From positions 124,001 through 188,000 of the forward strand of contig BDSI01000135.1 in assembly GCA_003117195.1 (NCBI GenBank): a DNA stretch of 64,000 bases. Direction: 5' to 3'. Position 1 is the first letter of the stretch; the number at the start of each line of letters is the position of its first letter. This document shows positions 10,234-23,201 of this stretch, piece after piece. Source of the DNA: Eudorina sp. 2006-703-Eu-15 (taxonomy: Eukaryota > Chlorophyta > Chlorophyceae > Chlamydomonadales > Volvocaceae). The translations under genes and the position numbers were made by a program. The notes under the pieces were generated by a model, which did no database searches, was not told the origin of the DNA, and was given only the letters and a program-made list of their open reading frames with translations.

Positions 10234-13014
10234 TTTGCTAGTATGGAAAGACTTACGAATCTGGTGAGTACAGCTGTGGAAACACCGATCTCAAGGTTTC
10301 AATCAATGAAAAGCAGATCCGAGCGACGATTCGTCCGGCACAACGACGATAGACAGCCAATGTCCAACACGCAGCAGGCAACCAGACATCCTTCAGCGAC
10401 GTTTACCCGAAAGTACTATCAGAGCTTCGAACTCATTTGCCCTGCGGAGTTGCATAAAGCTGATTTGGCAGCACATGCCAGATGCACTTGTCAACCCGGC
10501 TCAACACTACCGAGGAAACAAATCCGGCTGCACTGGGCTGCAGCATGCTGTTGCGGTCTCGGTCCCAGAGTTACACGAACGCTGCCACACCGACGCAAAC
10601 ATTCGGCTGCAGCTGAACGCACGTCCGCTGGCGTGCGGTAGTTTACGCACTTGTCGACTCCCAATCAAACACTTGCCACACGACACCGAAACACAACTGC
10701 ACATGTGAAGGCCATACCTCCCGAAGCGCTTCTTTGCCTACAGCACCTGTGCATATACCGTGACCAGCCCCCAACTCGAACGCCAGCGGCCACACCCGTC
10801 GGGCGCTTTGACGCTTGTGACGGAGTCCTCTCACCGGCACCGCAGACGAGCGGCGCACTTGGCCACCGTCGTCGTGTCATGCACCACCCTCACGGATATG
10901 CGGCGCCGTACAGCTTCGGCACCTGTCATCACAAGTGCTCAAACGCGGCGTCAACAACGCCTCTTGATAAATACGGTATGAACCGCGCGGATACACACCA
11001 AGGGTGGTTCGCTCATACCGCACCCTTGCATTCCAATGAAGTATACAGCTGCTCTTAACAACCGGCACCTGCAACCACCAAACCGATGTCCCTATTCCTT
11101 TATGCAAACATGCTTGCTCTTCGGTTCGCGGTGCTAAGGGTTGACGCCCCCCGCCATACAGAAATAACGACAGCCCGCCTCTTCGTTTCTCGTTATGTGA
11201 AGTCTTCCTATCCGCCCATCAAGCTACTAGCCACAACGCATGGCACCGAGCCGATTCCCTCTCTCCGCCAGGCAGATCAAAGATGCATGTCGCGGCCTCT
11301 GCACGGGCAACGCACGGCGCCGGCGGTACGCTGATACCCATTACTGGTACATGGCGCTCGACACGTCAAGCAGCTGGTCTGCCCCCCGCTTAAGTGAACG
11401 TGCGCGTCGCCGGAGGCACGGATGCAGGCAAGTGCAAAGCCCCCTACCGGCATCCTACCAACGATGGATTCTTCGCAGTGATGTAATAATTGTCGGTACG
11501 CTTGCGGCAACGTCAAGAACCACCTGGGTACCACACACAAAAACACAAGCACAGTAGAGCCTGTCAAACAGGCCCCAGACGTGCAAGCTATGAAACCGCC
11601 CTCAGAGATGTGTCGTCTCGGTCGCCACACTGGACATGCCCGTATGCATGGCACCCATCCGGGCCTGAAACACGTCGGCAACGCTGGCACATCGCCCTCC
11701 GCTTATGAACGTCGGTCGCTCTTTTGTCCTTGTCGTACAGGAGTCCCAATGTCACCAGCACTGAGGGCGCTTGGATAACGAAAACCATAACCGAAACGTG
11801 ACAAAAACAACACGGCACATGAGTACTACAATTTACGCAATTTGAATCATGGTACAGGTTCGGTAATCGCACCACTCGATGACACTGAGCCCAGGGGCGG
11901 GGACCCCTCTCATCCTGGGGCACGCGCCCACACATCCCGCCAACTCGTCGCACACAGGTACACAACCCGACACCATCAACGACACAAACCGCCACGCGCG
12001 CGCCATGAAATTGCGGCCGACAACGGAAACAGATTCAGGCTCCCCGGTCATTTAGTGCTTATCTCCGGCCTTGCAGCCCCTGCGCCACGGTGAAGCCCCC
12101 AGCGGCATACCGCAATTCGCCTTAGTTCCCGATTCTCGCGACCCTTTAACCCTGCAACTTGACCGTCGCTGCCCATCATCCGTAGCTACCTTGACTGATA
12201 CCGCGTCCGTAAATTTGTACGCAGCGTCCGCCACCGCCGCGCACCACAGCACAACCAGCGAACCCAGCGTGCTTTGCCCGAGGTGGACCTCCTCGCAAGC
12301 GACCACCTGACCCGGAGGACAGGTGACGCCCCGGCAGCACGCCGCTCTGCAGCGTTCCGTACCAGGCACCAAACAGCGAAATGACCTCCTCTTCAGGCCG
12401 CCCTGCCGCACCCTTGATGTGGTCATCAGCGAGGGGGTGTAATATCCACGCAGCGGACAACTACAACCTACACGTCTGCAGCACAACCGTCCGATGAAGC
12501 CTAACCGCCCTGATGCATTCGTTTCAACCAGCCCTTAACGCAGCGCCGGCGGGCGATTGCCACCGGGCCCACCTAGCCCTTATCAGGCGTAAAACCACGC
12601 GCAAAAAGGCCACGCCGTGGCTGCTGCAGTGCCGTTGGTCCGTGGCCCCTCGATCTTGGACTCAGTCCTGCCCGCCTGCCCACTCCGTAAACCTGCCAGC
12701 TCCTCTGCACAGTTGCTATGCTCTACACCAAGCGCGGAGCGCCTGGCGTACAGGCAGACGCGGTGCACCCGCAGCCGTGTGAAGGCAATGCGCCCCCTCA
12801 AGCCCATGGAGTCCGTCGACGTGTGCACGATGGGACATGACGGCTACGCCGAGCGGAGTCCCGGGGCCGCGTCACGGACTGCGCCATGTGGCTCGCCCCA
12901 AAGTCCCCGGGTGCCTCCCTCGTCGTCGTGTGGCTCGCTCCTAATGCAGGACGGCTAAGCGAAGCTCACACCCCAAGCGCCACGCCGCACATCGGCATAC
13001 CGCCCCATCACCGC
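10234..13014. other. 2.8-kb stretch without a resolved gene
   Basis: Several minus-strand open frames of 70-144 codons occur (for example 12052-12486, 12583-12828, 11588-11995). They have no recognisable domains and no chain of splice sites I could phase together. The right part should include the 3' UTR of the PAQR gene and the left part the promoter of the plastid-protein gene. A decayed or lineage-specific gene cannot be excluded. Confidence 0.4.
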
Positions 13015-15220
13015 TTATGTGGCAGGTCCCCCCGGCGGCCCCGACGGCAGGTGAATACCCCGCTTGGACAGCAGACCCCCAAGGTACTCTAGCGCGTACT
13101 CCCGCAGGCTGTCCACCAGGTCCTCCAGACCGATATGTCCGCCTTCGCCCGTGCCTCCCGCCGCAGCGGCCACGCGATGCGCCGCTGAGGCGCCGGCCGC
13201 TAGGCTCAGACCCCGGCCGTCATCCTCCAAGCCGCCAGGGTAGAGCGCGCCGACCCCGGGGACTGCGCACCCGCCGCTGGAATCGCGCCAGTGCAGCAGC
13301 AGCATGACGGCGCGGTAGTGCACCAGCGCCGCCAGGACGATGAGCACGTGGAAGATCTGGTGACCATGGAACCAGATATCGAAGCGCCCGGGCAGCCAGC
13401 GCTCCGGCACGCGCGTTGCGTAAATGACAGCACCCAGCTGTTGGCGGACGAAGCAACGGACACGAGCGATGTAGTCTGTCAGTCGGGCTCGTGCGGGGTG
13501 AATAACCCTTAGAACTTGCTTGACTGAATCTCATGGCAGGCGTCACAGATTTTTGTCCTGATACCCCCTGTCCTAATCGCTTGACTCCGCACGCGACTGC
13601 TCAGGCGGAGTGCTCGCGCTACAACCGGAACCCGAGTGACCCGCTCCCACGAGACGACGTGCACACCCACCCACCCACCCTACCTACCTAACTTCCGACC
13701 TCACCTACCTACCTACCTACCTACCTACCTACCTACCTGCCCACGTACGCACCCACGCATGCGCATTCCCCAGACCCAGACCTGAAATGTAGTTCCATGC
13801 CCGTGCCCGTTCCATGCGCCCAAACTCGTAGGTGCCCCACGCCAGTACCCACCAGGTACAGAGCGCCCATCAGTGCGTCCAGGGCGGTGGCGACCCGCAC
13901 TGCCGCGATGTCCGAGTGCGCGATGTGGGCGTGGATCAGAGGCACCACGCCCCATAGGCCCAGGCCGGCGAACATGCCCGCGCGGAAGGCCCGCCACTCC
14001 GTCCTCTGGAAGACCTCGAGCAGGGACACGGCCACGGCGCCGGCGCCTAAGCGGGACCAGGCGCGAGGGGGCGGACCCAACGGTCAATCTACGGTGCCCC
14101 CATGACAGGAATGCATGTGGCGGCCGCCATAGATGCATCCCGTGACCAGCACGAGCGGACAGCTGGCCCTGTGAACGACGCCATTCCGCGCGATCGTGCA
14201 TCCTCAACTGATGGGGCGTTTTATCGTGGGGGTGCGAACCCAATCAGGTAACATTTTCACGGGGGACGCGGGCGCTTACCCATCACTGTCGTCGATATGA
14301 GGTAGAAGGTCCGCCAGTACGGCTGGCACAGAAAGCCGTAGTACACTGGTGGATAGAACGACGCAACGATGAGGATGGCGATTCCCGCGTAATCGAATCG
14401 CCATATAATTTGAGCCAAGTGCTTTGAGCAGCAGCCAAAAAGATGACAGACGGCTGAGAGAAATAAACACGTCATAGCGCCTGCCATGAACACGTAGACC
14501 GGCCACCGGGGCACCGGCCAGAGGAGGACGTCCGAAAGCGCTTCGTGGATAAGAGTGTTAAGCCGCTCGGTGGCGTAGTGAAAATTGTCGCTGATGCTGT
14601 GCATTCGGTTGTGCAACGCCTGCGCTGCGTAATGCACTTCCTCCTGCACTTCGTGCACCAGCGAATCAACGTTGTGAACTAGCCGTTCTTGCAGCTGGTG
14701 CAGGTTCGCTGATATGTCCGGCAGATGCGGAAGACGGCCTGGCAGATGTTGCAAATGATCGGCCACCCCGTGAACGCGACCCTGAACCGACAGCCAAAGC
14801 TGATCAAGCTGCCGCTTGCCGAAAGCTAGCGGCATAGGGGGAAGGGCTATGACGTAGAATGTGAGCCCCGCAAAGACCAGGAAGCCTGCGATGAACCCCG
14901 TCCGAAGTCAGCGTTCAATTACCAAAGGAATTCTCTATGCAGAACTTACCTAGCAGGTGTGTCCAAACGTTTCCTGTCTCGTTATGGATGTCGAAAAGCG
15001 ACCGTAAGGTTTGCTTAAAAGGCATGTCTGGCGCCCGATAGTAACCTTTGATGAACTCGTTATCTTGCAAATAGTCAGGCAGGTCCTCGTAATCAACGGT
15101 GCTGACGTCCAGGCTAGGCGCCTGGGGCTTCCGCCTTCGCCGCAGAGGCGCATTACGGCTAGCCCAAATCGCATCCTGAGAACCTTCCGTCATTTCAGAA
15201 GCGTCCATGTTGGTCGGCAT
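13015..15220 (-). CDS. PAQR / heptahelical (adiponectin-receptor-like) membrane protein, 4 exons
   Basis: Exons 15220-14950, 14885-14280, 14046-13853 and 13437-13015 join in phase into 498 codons (497 aa). The N-terminal cytosolic motif LPDYLQDNEFIKGYYR followed by HNETGNVWTHLLG is diagnostic of PAQR/HHP proteins. The zinc/ceramidase-type residues are present: SxxxH in LSAVCHLF, the Asp of RFDYAGI, and HxxxH in HGHQIFHVLIV. Between the first and second transmembrane segments is an unusually long amphipathic insert (about residues 110-205) rich in His, Gln and Leu that looks coiled-coil. Known relatives are integral membrane proteins related to ceramidases and sterol or hormone responses. Substrate and compartment cannot be read from sequence. 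The exon 3 donor was set at CTG|GTGGGT because it gives family-like LYLLGAVIYATRVPERW; a donor a few bases away is possible. Confidence 0.92.
13703..13738. repeat. (ACCT)n microsatellite
   Basis: About nine perfect ACCT copies in intron 3 of the PAQR gene, about 115 bp downstream of the exon 3 donor on the minus strand, with imperfect CCCA/CCTA copies beside them. Confidence 0.9.
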
Positions 15221-16461
15221 CGCCGCTGCGACGCAAGCAAAGCTGTCCTACAGCATAACTGCTGACCACATGCACGTATGTGTAGAAATATATAGCAATC
15301 TGCAAATTTAAACAACTGGCTTGCCAATGACACTGTCATATCGGGCAGGTTCTATGTTCTTCTACATTACAAACCGAGTTGCCGTACGCCGCAAACAGAC
15401 CCCTGGGCCCGCAAGTATGCGTCACACGGTCACAGCATGCCGTCAAACTTCTTCGTCTGACGCAAATCCTACTTCTCGCTCTCAACAAAAAAGGGAAGAA
15501 CTCCAATCTTTCAGCTCATTGCCTGGCCACCGATCGATTCAGCTGTTGCCATGCCATGAGTCCGCCGCGACGCATACATCCAGCCAAATGTCACTCAGGA
15601 GGCCAACTGCAACGGGTAGACACAATCTGGCATTACCGTGCGTATGCATTTGTACCAATCTGTCTCCTAACACAAGCTGTCTTCACACATACATATTTAT
15701 GAGCCTTTCGAGTTGCGCCACTAAACTTAGGAGCATGGCATCCCCAAACCTTGGCGCATTGGCCGCCGCACATCTCCCTTCCCTCCATTGCTGACGACTG
15801 TATTCGACAGTCAGCTATATCACCACGATTTCAGTGCGAATGTGACGATGCGGGAAAATCGATCGCCACACGCAGTCGCGAGCCAGGTTTGGAATCCGTA
15901 CAGCCAATAACGAATAAAACCAACATGGTGTTGGAAACTCAGTCCTAGGCTTGAATGACGAGCAACCAACCGCAAATCAACGATCCATGGCGCACTTGCA
16001 CCCTATCGCGCCTGATTGCGCCGCAACTGGAATGATGCAGGATTGACAACTACCTTATTGAAACCAACGGACCGACCGTGGTGGCTGTTGCAAGATGCGA
16101 CACGTTTTGGGCACTGCCAGGCAATGTGAGGCACATGGTTATGAATAGGCTTCCTACCGGTATCCATTCCAGCTGAACTTCAACGGCACATTATTACGGT
16201 TCCAAGGGTTCAGGTTCTGACGAACCAGGAGATGAGCACATACAGCGCCCACGCACAGCCCCTCTTACCCAATGCGTGTCTCACCGACTCAATGCCCATA
16301 CATGGAAAAACAAAGACACCGCAGCCAGGGGCCAGCCGTTGTGCGGCGGCCAGCTCGGGCGCAGCTATCGGGCATCGCCACATGCGCACCAATTCTTCTC
16401 TTGCACTGGTGGTTTGGTGAATCTGGTCATAGCCTTGCCCGTTGAGGCGCCCTCAACCCAA
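15221..16461. other. Spacer between PAQR start and the next gene's stop
   Basis: It should contain the PAQR promoter next to 15220. Plus-strand frames such as 15321-15794 have no protein-like character. No RNA gene or repeat was recognised. Confidence 0.45.
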
Positions 16462-18702
16462 TCAGGCACCGACCAGGCCACCTCCTGCTGTCCCCAGCCC
16501 ACCGACCTCATGGACACCCGCCGGTGCGCCCGCCGTCATCTCACGCTGTAGCATCTGCTGCTGCTGCTGCTGCTGCTGCTGCAGTTTGGCATCGGCGGCT
16601 GCAGCATCCGCACCAGTCACGGACACGGCGCTGGCCGGCGGCTGTAGCAGCTGCTTCTTGAACACGTGCTCGGCCTCGCCGGGCAGTGCCGTACGGTACA
16701 TCACCACGTCAGTGACGTGTCCCTGCATCGATGCACGGAGGGCAACGGGCGCTCATTGGATAAAAACACAACCAATAATAACAGAAGCCACAGTAGTCAA
16801 CCAATGACACTCGGGGTCCACTGGAAATGGAAACAATCATTATTCGGCCGGCGTATATATGGTGCACGCTGCTAAGAGCTTCGTTCGGCGCAGGGGGTCT
16901 GCCTTGCGGCCGAGTTACAACGCGTGCCGGAACACAACGCGTGCCGGAACCATGCCCCGACGGCGCCGCCGACCCGTCGCAAACACACCTGCACACTAAG
17001 GCCGTACACGTCCAAACTCGTGAAGATGTACGGCGCTCCAGCCATGCCGCCAGTCGGCGTCGGCGCCGCCGCCGCAGCCGCCGCCTCTCCGTTGCCTTCG
17101 CCAGCGATATCGCCCGCACCCACTCCTGGTGATTGTGTTGCCTCACCGCCCGCCGCGCCGGTGGGCTCCGCCACTGGCCCCGCCCCGCCAGCCGGCTTTA
17201 GCGGCACCGCCTGTGCCTCCCAAAAGCAGAACGCCACACGGCCCTGCCTGTCAACCGCCCAGGTGCCGCGACGGATCCTGGACCCGTGGCGCCGTGGGCC
17301 AAGCGCAGGGAATCCATCGGCAACGGGTGGGTGCACATGTGCTTCGGAAAAGGACCCTGGTGTCTGTACCAAGTTAGTGTTTGTGTACGGCAGAATTTAC
17401 GGCTTAGTTTTCTGATCTGGCCTCCGCCGTCGATTGAAACAAGCACAGCGGCCCTGACTGTTCCGTGAAGGACGTGATGATGCGAGCTCATTTTGAGTGA
17501 CCCTGCCAACTCCTGGGCTGTACGACACACCTTATGTCGTAGTCCATGTGCAGGTGCTGCAGCTCCTCAAGCACTTGGTCCCTGTGGAAATTTCGCCCAA
17601 CAGGGAGGACAGCTGATGAGACGGTCGCTGATGGCACGCACAGCACACATAGCACACGGGAGCGCAATGCAGCATATACACACAGCGTGGTCTGAGGTCC
17701 CCCTCGTTCACATGGTCGGGCGGTCCCGCGGGACTACCTGCTTGGTGAGTACGAAATGACTACGGGCAAAATCCCTTTTCGACAAACATTTGCAACATTT
17801 GAAGACAGGAATGACCCGGACCACCTCCTCTTTGGCTGCTCCAGCGGCGGCAGTAGCAGAACCCTTTCACGACGGCGCCAGCATGCGCCCAACGAACCGC
17901 CGCAGCCGACCGACCCACGGGTCTCGCATCCGCGTTCGCTGCCCCACGCGTCTCAAATCACACGCCCGCCCCTCCCCCCAATTGCCCCACCCACCCCACC
18001 TGCCCCTTGCTCCCCGCAGGTGTGGCCACAGCCCCAGCGCGTCCCACAGCGCCAGCTCCTCCGACATGGCCCCGAACACGTCCCTCACGCCGCTGTAGCT
18101 GCTGTCCACCAGACCCAGCCACGTGGCCACCGAGCGTCCCGCCTGTGCCTCGAAGTCCGCAACCGGCACCTGAGACTCGTCGGTATCTGACCGCAACAGC
18201 GGCGAGCAAGACGCGGGAGCGGACCCGGGCTGCTGGGCTGCTGCTTGACCGGCTGCCATGGCCGCTGAGGAAGAGGCGGCGGCCGGCTCCGGCAGCGGCG
18301 CCTCTCCCGCGGTAACGACTGCATTCAGGTCCGTTAGTGCGGCACAGGCGGCAAAGCACTCGGAGATAGTCCTTTGGGAGCTGGTCCACGTTACGTGCAG
18401 CAGGAGGCGAGAGTGAGGTGGCGGTGTGCGAGACTGCGGGTGACGGTGATGGTGTGTTCCGGTGGATTGCCTCTTAAAGTGACCCGTGGGTCGCAGCAGA
18501 CCCGGCAAGTCCCCCTGTACAACGAACATAGATCCAGAACTCGCCTCGCTCGCGCTTACCAACCCGACCTGCGTAAGCAGCCTGCGCCTGCGCCGCGGCG
18601 CCTTCGCCCTGCGGCCCATGCCCCGCCGCCGTCGCCGCCACTCCCGCCACGCCCTCCATCAGCCACTGCACGAACGGCAGCGCGGTCAGGTCTGGCGCAG
18701 CT

Positions 18703-18733
<31 letters not shown>

Positions 18734-20931
18734 CACCATCCCGGCGCGGCGCCGGGCCACCTCCTCCAGCACCCTCCAGATGTACGGCACCTCCGGGGGG
18801 AGGCTCCACCTCCATCATGTCCTCGGGCGCCGACGGCTCCGCCGCCTGCAGCAGCATCAGCCGCCGCATCTCCTCGAACAGCTGGTACCGGGCCCAGGCC
18901 TGGGTGATGTGGCCCGCCGAGTCCAGGAGCAGTCGGTGGAGGGTGAGGCTGCGGCTGGTGCTGCGAGGCGGGCGAGTCGAGGGAAGGGGTGGGTCGAGGT
19001 GGATGGAGTGTGGAGGCGGTGACACGGTCGTGGGGGCAGGTGCGATGCTTTGTCTGGTCAGAAGGCCGACGATTACGGTATGGCGTAATCGTCGGCGAGC
19101 GGCGCTCGGCGTGCGAGGCGCCAAGGGAGATGTACGACCTCCTGTACGACGTGACGTCCTCGTGCATTTGTCTCCGGCGGGGAGATCTTCATACAGGTGC
19201 GTGTGCGCCGACAGCAGCGCCTGCTGGCTTTCCAACACAAGGCCGTACGGTACGGCGGCCGTACCGGTGGGTCGGTGCGTCAAGGCCCGGGAGGACCCCC
19301 ACGTTGCGAGCCGTCTCGTCCACCCACAGAAATACCTCGCCACCGCTCGGCGGGGCGGCGGCCGACAGCAGCGTCATGCGCCAGTTGTCGTACGCCTGCA
19401 GTACGGGCAAACGTGTTGTTGTGCACCTCACATGATAATCTTTTTCCTCAGGATGATCTCTCTTCAAGTCCGTCGTCCTTCGTTCTGTCCGACCTGCCTT
19501 CACATCCATCAGGATCACCCGCACAGATGTAATGCCTGCAGGATGCATGTGCCGTACAGCCAAAGTATGAACCCACACAACGCGAGCTCGTCATCAAGAC
19601 ACGGTGTTTGTTCGTACAACGACCGGGTGCGCCTAGCTAGGCGCGAGGCTGTGCGTGAAGGCATGCATGCATGCATGGACTAGTAGTAATCGTTAGAAGG
19701 TGGACCCCGTAAATGGACTGGTAAGAACCGACGCAGCTAGTTCCAGCCATCCGGTAGGCACACCCACCGAGTTGTCGGCGCGCAGGGCCGTCATGAAGTG
19801 CTCCACACCTTGACCGGGCGGCGCGGCCCCACTGATGCCCACCCGCACCTCCACCTGCGGGTGCAGCATCGCCCGCAGCTCCGACCAGACCGCCTCCGTC
19901 AAGCCGCCGGTGACCCCTGCAGGCAGCCCAACCACACACACACACGTGCTTGCAGTGCGCAGCGCGCGTGCTTTGTTCGTTGGCCACCAATCGAGACACA
20001 CACACGCGCGCGGTGCCTGTATGTGTCCCATGATATGTGGGGGCCACCTCTTGGGACCTAGGGGGGTAGCAGCACACGCGCTTGCTGCGCGCGAGCGAGT
20101 CGTGCGGACCGGCGGATACTACTGGGCTGGCTGGAAGGTGTAGGAGGTGATGAAGTGATGATGTGGTACGTGATGATGTACCGTACCACAAGTACCGGCT
20201 CTCACGGTCTTGCCCACACTCCTATCGGTAGCGACGCCCCGTACGCCCCGTCAATAGAGCTCTATGACAAGCTGTACAGACCGAGAGGTGCGGTGCGCCA
20301 AAGGCATTCGACCTCCAGGCAGGCATCCGCAGGCGATTCCGTCGCGCTAGCACAATCAGGTAGGTACCGGGTAGCTGGATTGCACGTACGTACCGGACAG
20401 TACGGCAGCCAGATATCGCCGGCCCACGTCCAAGCACACAGACGGCGGGCAGGCCGGCGGCGGCCGGGCCTCCGGTGGCAGCTCCAGGGGCGGTGCTGGG
20501 GGGACTGCGCGGGCGACGTTACACATACACGCAACGGTGGCGCAGCGTGATAAACGCTGCCTGGCTACGTACCTAGACACTGGACTGCTGCAAGCTGCTG
20601 TCCCAATATGCGCGTGGCGGTCCCGGACAATCAATGCGCGCGGTCGCTCGCTCGTGTTGAGTAGTGCCCTCAACGACCCCAAGGAAACCCACCGCCATGG
20701 TCGACGGCGATGGCGATGTGGCCGTCTGCCGTACAGTGCACGCGGCTGACGAGACCCGCGCTCACATCCGTCGTCCCCGCCGCGTCCGTCATCGGGATGG
20801 GGGGCGCCGGGGGGGGAGCCGCGAGAGCGGCGGCGGCTCCTGCCAGCTGCTGCTGCTGCCGAGGCGGCGACGTGCGCATCATTCGCGATCGCTCGGCCGT
20901 GGCTTTATCACCGCCGCAGTAGAGCACGGCG

Positions 20932-20967
<36 letters not shown>

Positions 20968-20999
20968 AACACGGACGGACTGGGGCCTCCGCGGGCGGC
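16462..20999 (-). CDS. Unrecognised multi-exon gene with polyQ and C-terminal LamG/ConA-like region
   Basis: Well-supported exons: 20999-20693, 20504-20394, 19916-19768, 19395-19303, one starting at 19218, 18960-18560, one from about 18370 to 18000, 17581-17531, 17277-17010 and 16722-16462 (stop). Phases agree for the first five and the last four. The junctions around 19160 and 18560-18370 are unresolved, and exons upstream of 20999 are probably missing. The first listed exon has eleven Gln followed by RAVLYCGGDKATAERSR and GHIAIAVD. A middle exon has HRLLLDSAGHITQAWARYQL and long Gly/Ala runs. The C-terminus reads SLDGHVTDVVMYRTALPGEA, typical of the last strands of a LamG/concanavalin-like jelly roll, then a polyQ tail. 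I do not recognise the family. The span is that of the visible coding part. Confidence 0.6.
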
Positions 21000-22516
21000 C
21001 TGCGTGTCCGAGCGAGGCCAGATCCTATCGAGCGGTCTCTATCGCGCTGAGAGAGCGGCGGGGCGTTAGTTTCACCGTTCCACAGACAGGTACAAATAAA
21101 GGATAAGCAATGTCGGCCGTCCCGAACCCGAACGAAAGGAGGAGCTCGTTGCGGCGGGGCGCGGCGCAGCCGTGCGTCCAAGGGGCTCGTGAAAGCCGCC
21201 TCTGCGCGAAATGTTTTATTATTTCGGCAAATCGCAATGCCTTGACTGTCTCGAGTGCTTAGAAAAGGATGTGCTGTGAGAAGGATTGCACCTCAATCAG
21301 ATCGGTCCTTTTTTGTGATCACCTTCAAGGGACATCGGTATACATCCAACGCAGCTGACACCGACAGCGCCGCCGGTACGTACGTGCACCGCGCACGTGA
21401 CGGAGATCCTCCCAGATAAACCGATCATCGAGGCTGTTTCCTTCTACCGCGCGCGCGAAGCACGCACGAGGTTGATTGAATGCTGTGGTTAATGCCTACC
21501 GCAGACCAGGGAAAATACCCTTTGCTTAAAGATACAGGAAGGGCGAGCGTTCTCCAAGGTAAAAGCGGGTTGATTGGCTGATTTCCGCGGGTTCGCCAAG
21601 AACGGCGTGCTGGCCGTGCAGCACGTGCGGAAGAATCGCCTGAACTAACGGCGCCAAGCTTTGTTCTTTATTGAGAAAGCGCCAGGCACCTAGCTACCCG
21701 CGCCCGCACACCCCATGCAACGCCATCCCGTGAGACGGCCATTCCGCCCCACAGATAGACTCATACGTCCAGGCCGACCATGCCCTTGCATGTACGTCAT
21801 CGATCGGAAAGGTAGAGGAGATGCCGCTGGGTCCCAGATGGGCAATGACGCGACTGGCTTCCCTGCACATAATCCACATATTCTCGCAGTGCTGCCATAA
21901 ATGACGATCCATATGATCGCTCAAACGATGGGATCGTTTGGTATATTATACATGTGGTCGCTGATGGTGCGAGCCGAAATTTGAAGTGTACGGCATGTGT
22001 ACGATGATATCTTACGTGCCTCACGTCCACCTTCTATCCTCATATACGACCTAGCTAATCTCTCTCTAGCTAATGCTCTCCAGCTACACCGCACGCATAA
22101 GCAAGGCGTAGTACGACGGCCGGCATGTCGCATCGGCGACGGGACAAGAGCGGAAACTTCGCTTGGTCATTCGTATCTTTCATGCACGAGGAACTTCGTT
22201 ATCAAGCGTTATTACACCCATCGCTTTTACGAAGGCCTTCGCTCACGTCGAGAGGCCAGCCAAACGGATACATGCTGACGGCTGTTACCGACCCACGGGG
22301 TCCACTGTTAAATGATAAAGCGAATACGCGATCCATGAACATGAAACAATTCAATTAAATGCTGATACAAGAAATTAACGAGCACAGTAATGCGATCCTT
22401 GCGGTGAAGGAAATGAATCAACTAAGTGTACGGACATACAACCGTCCATAAGACCGTGCCATAAGACTTGGACGCCGTGTTGGAGGAGGACATTCGGTGT
22501 TGGTTAGAGTCGGATA
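21000..22516. other. Spacer, possible 5' part of the preceding gene
   Basis: Minus-strand frames at 21025-21237 and 20879-21181 might be 5' UTR or early exons of the 16462-20999 gene, but no ATG-plus-donor combination could be tied to it. The rest shows no gene, RNA or clear repeat. Confidence 0.35.
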
Positions 22517-23201
22517 ATGCGAGCAACGAGCATGGATATTTTTGGGCGGGAAAGGTATTGCGCATATTTCGGGTACGGTACTTGGTTTCGATTACAGGGA
22601 GAAGGTAGAGCAGGGCTGGACACTGTAGCAAAGGCCAAGGCGATCATGGCCCTTGAGATTCCGGCCGATGAGATGCTTAGGGAGTTCCGCCGGCGGTTAC
22701 TTGCTGATTGGGACCGCGAGGAAATAAAGGTTAGCCCGCGTGAGTTCCCCGAGTACACGGAGAACGGGGGAGACCAGGACAAGCCTGGGGTCACGGCGTG
22801 CAGGTACGCGCGTTGGATGGGGGTGGAGTACTCGGTAGATGATCATAAGTCGAAGCTGGAGCACATACATAGCGACGTGCATGCCACGTAGGCACCATAC
22901 CGCACTGATGCGTTTTCGGCTAGGGAGTTGGGATCTCGATGTTTCGAGGTTTGCGAGGCACCCGGGGCGTAGGCCCAGATCGGAGCGCACGTGCCGGGTC
23001 TGCGAGGGGGCCGCCGTAGAAGACGAAGTGCATGTCCTAATGGAATGTCCAGTCTATAGGCCTTTACGGTAGGCAGTAAACTTTGATTTTGAGGAGGAGT
23101 CTATGGTGGAGGTCATGACGAAAATGGACCAGGCGAAATTAGGTGACCTTTTGGCGCTAATCCAAAAAGCGCGAAGGGACATTCTCACGAATCGGGCATA
23201 G
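22517..23201 (+). pseudogene. Decayed non-LTR retrotransposon ORF2 C-terminus
   Basis: The first frame (22517-22891) and a second frame (22839-23072) overlap and are shifted relative to each other. The second reads HTALMRFRLGSWDLDVSRFA followed by a cysteine cluster CRVCEGAAVEDEVHVLMEC and PVYRPLR. This CxxC...H...C arrangement after an RLGS-type motif is characteristic of the region just downstream of LINE reverse transcriptases. A third frame continues with VEVMTKMDQAKLGDLLALIQ up to a stop at about 23200. At least two frameshifts make it non-functional. Confidence 0.65.

Noticed and set aside
16556..16583. CTG repeat as an intergenic microsatellite
   Set aside because: It lies in frame in the last exon of the 16462-20999 gene and encodes polyglutamine.
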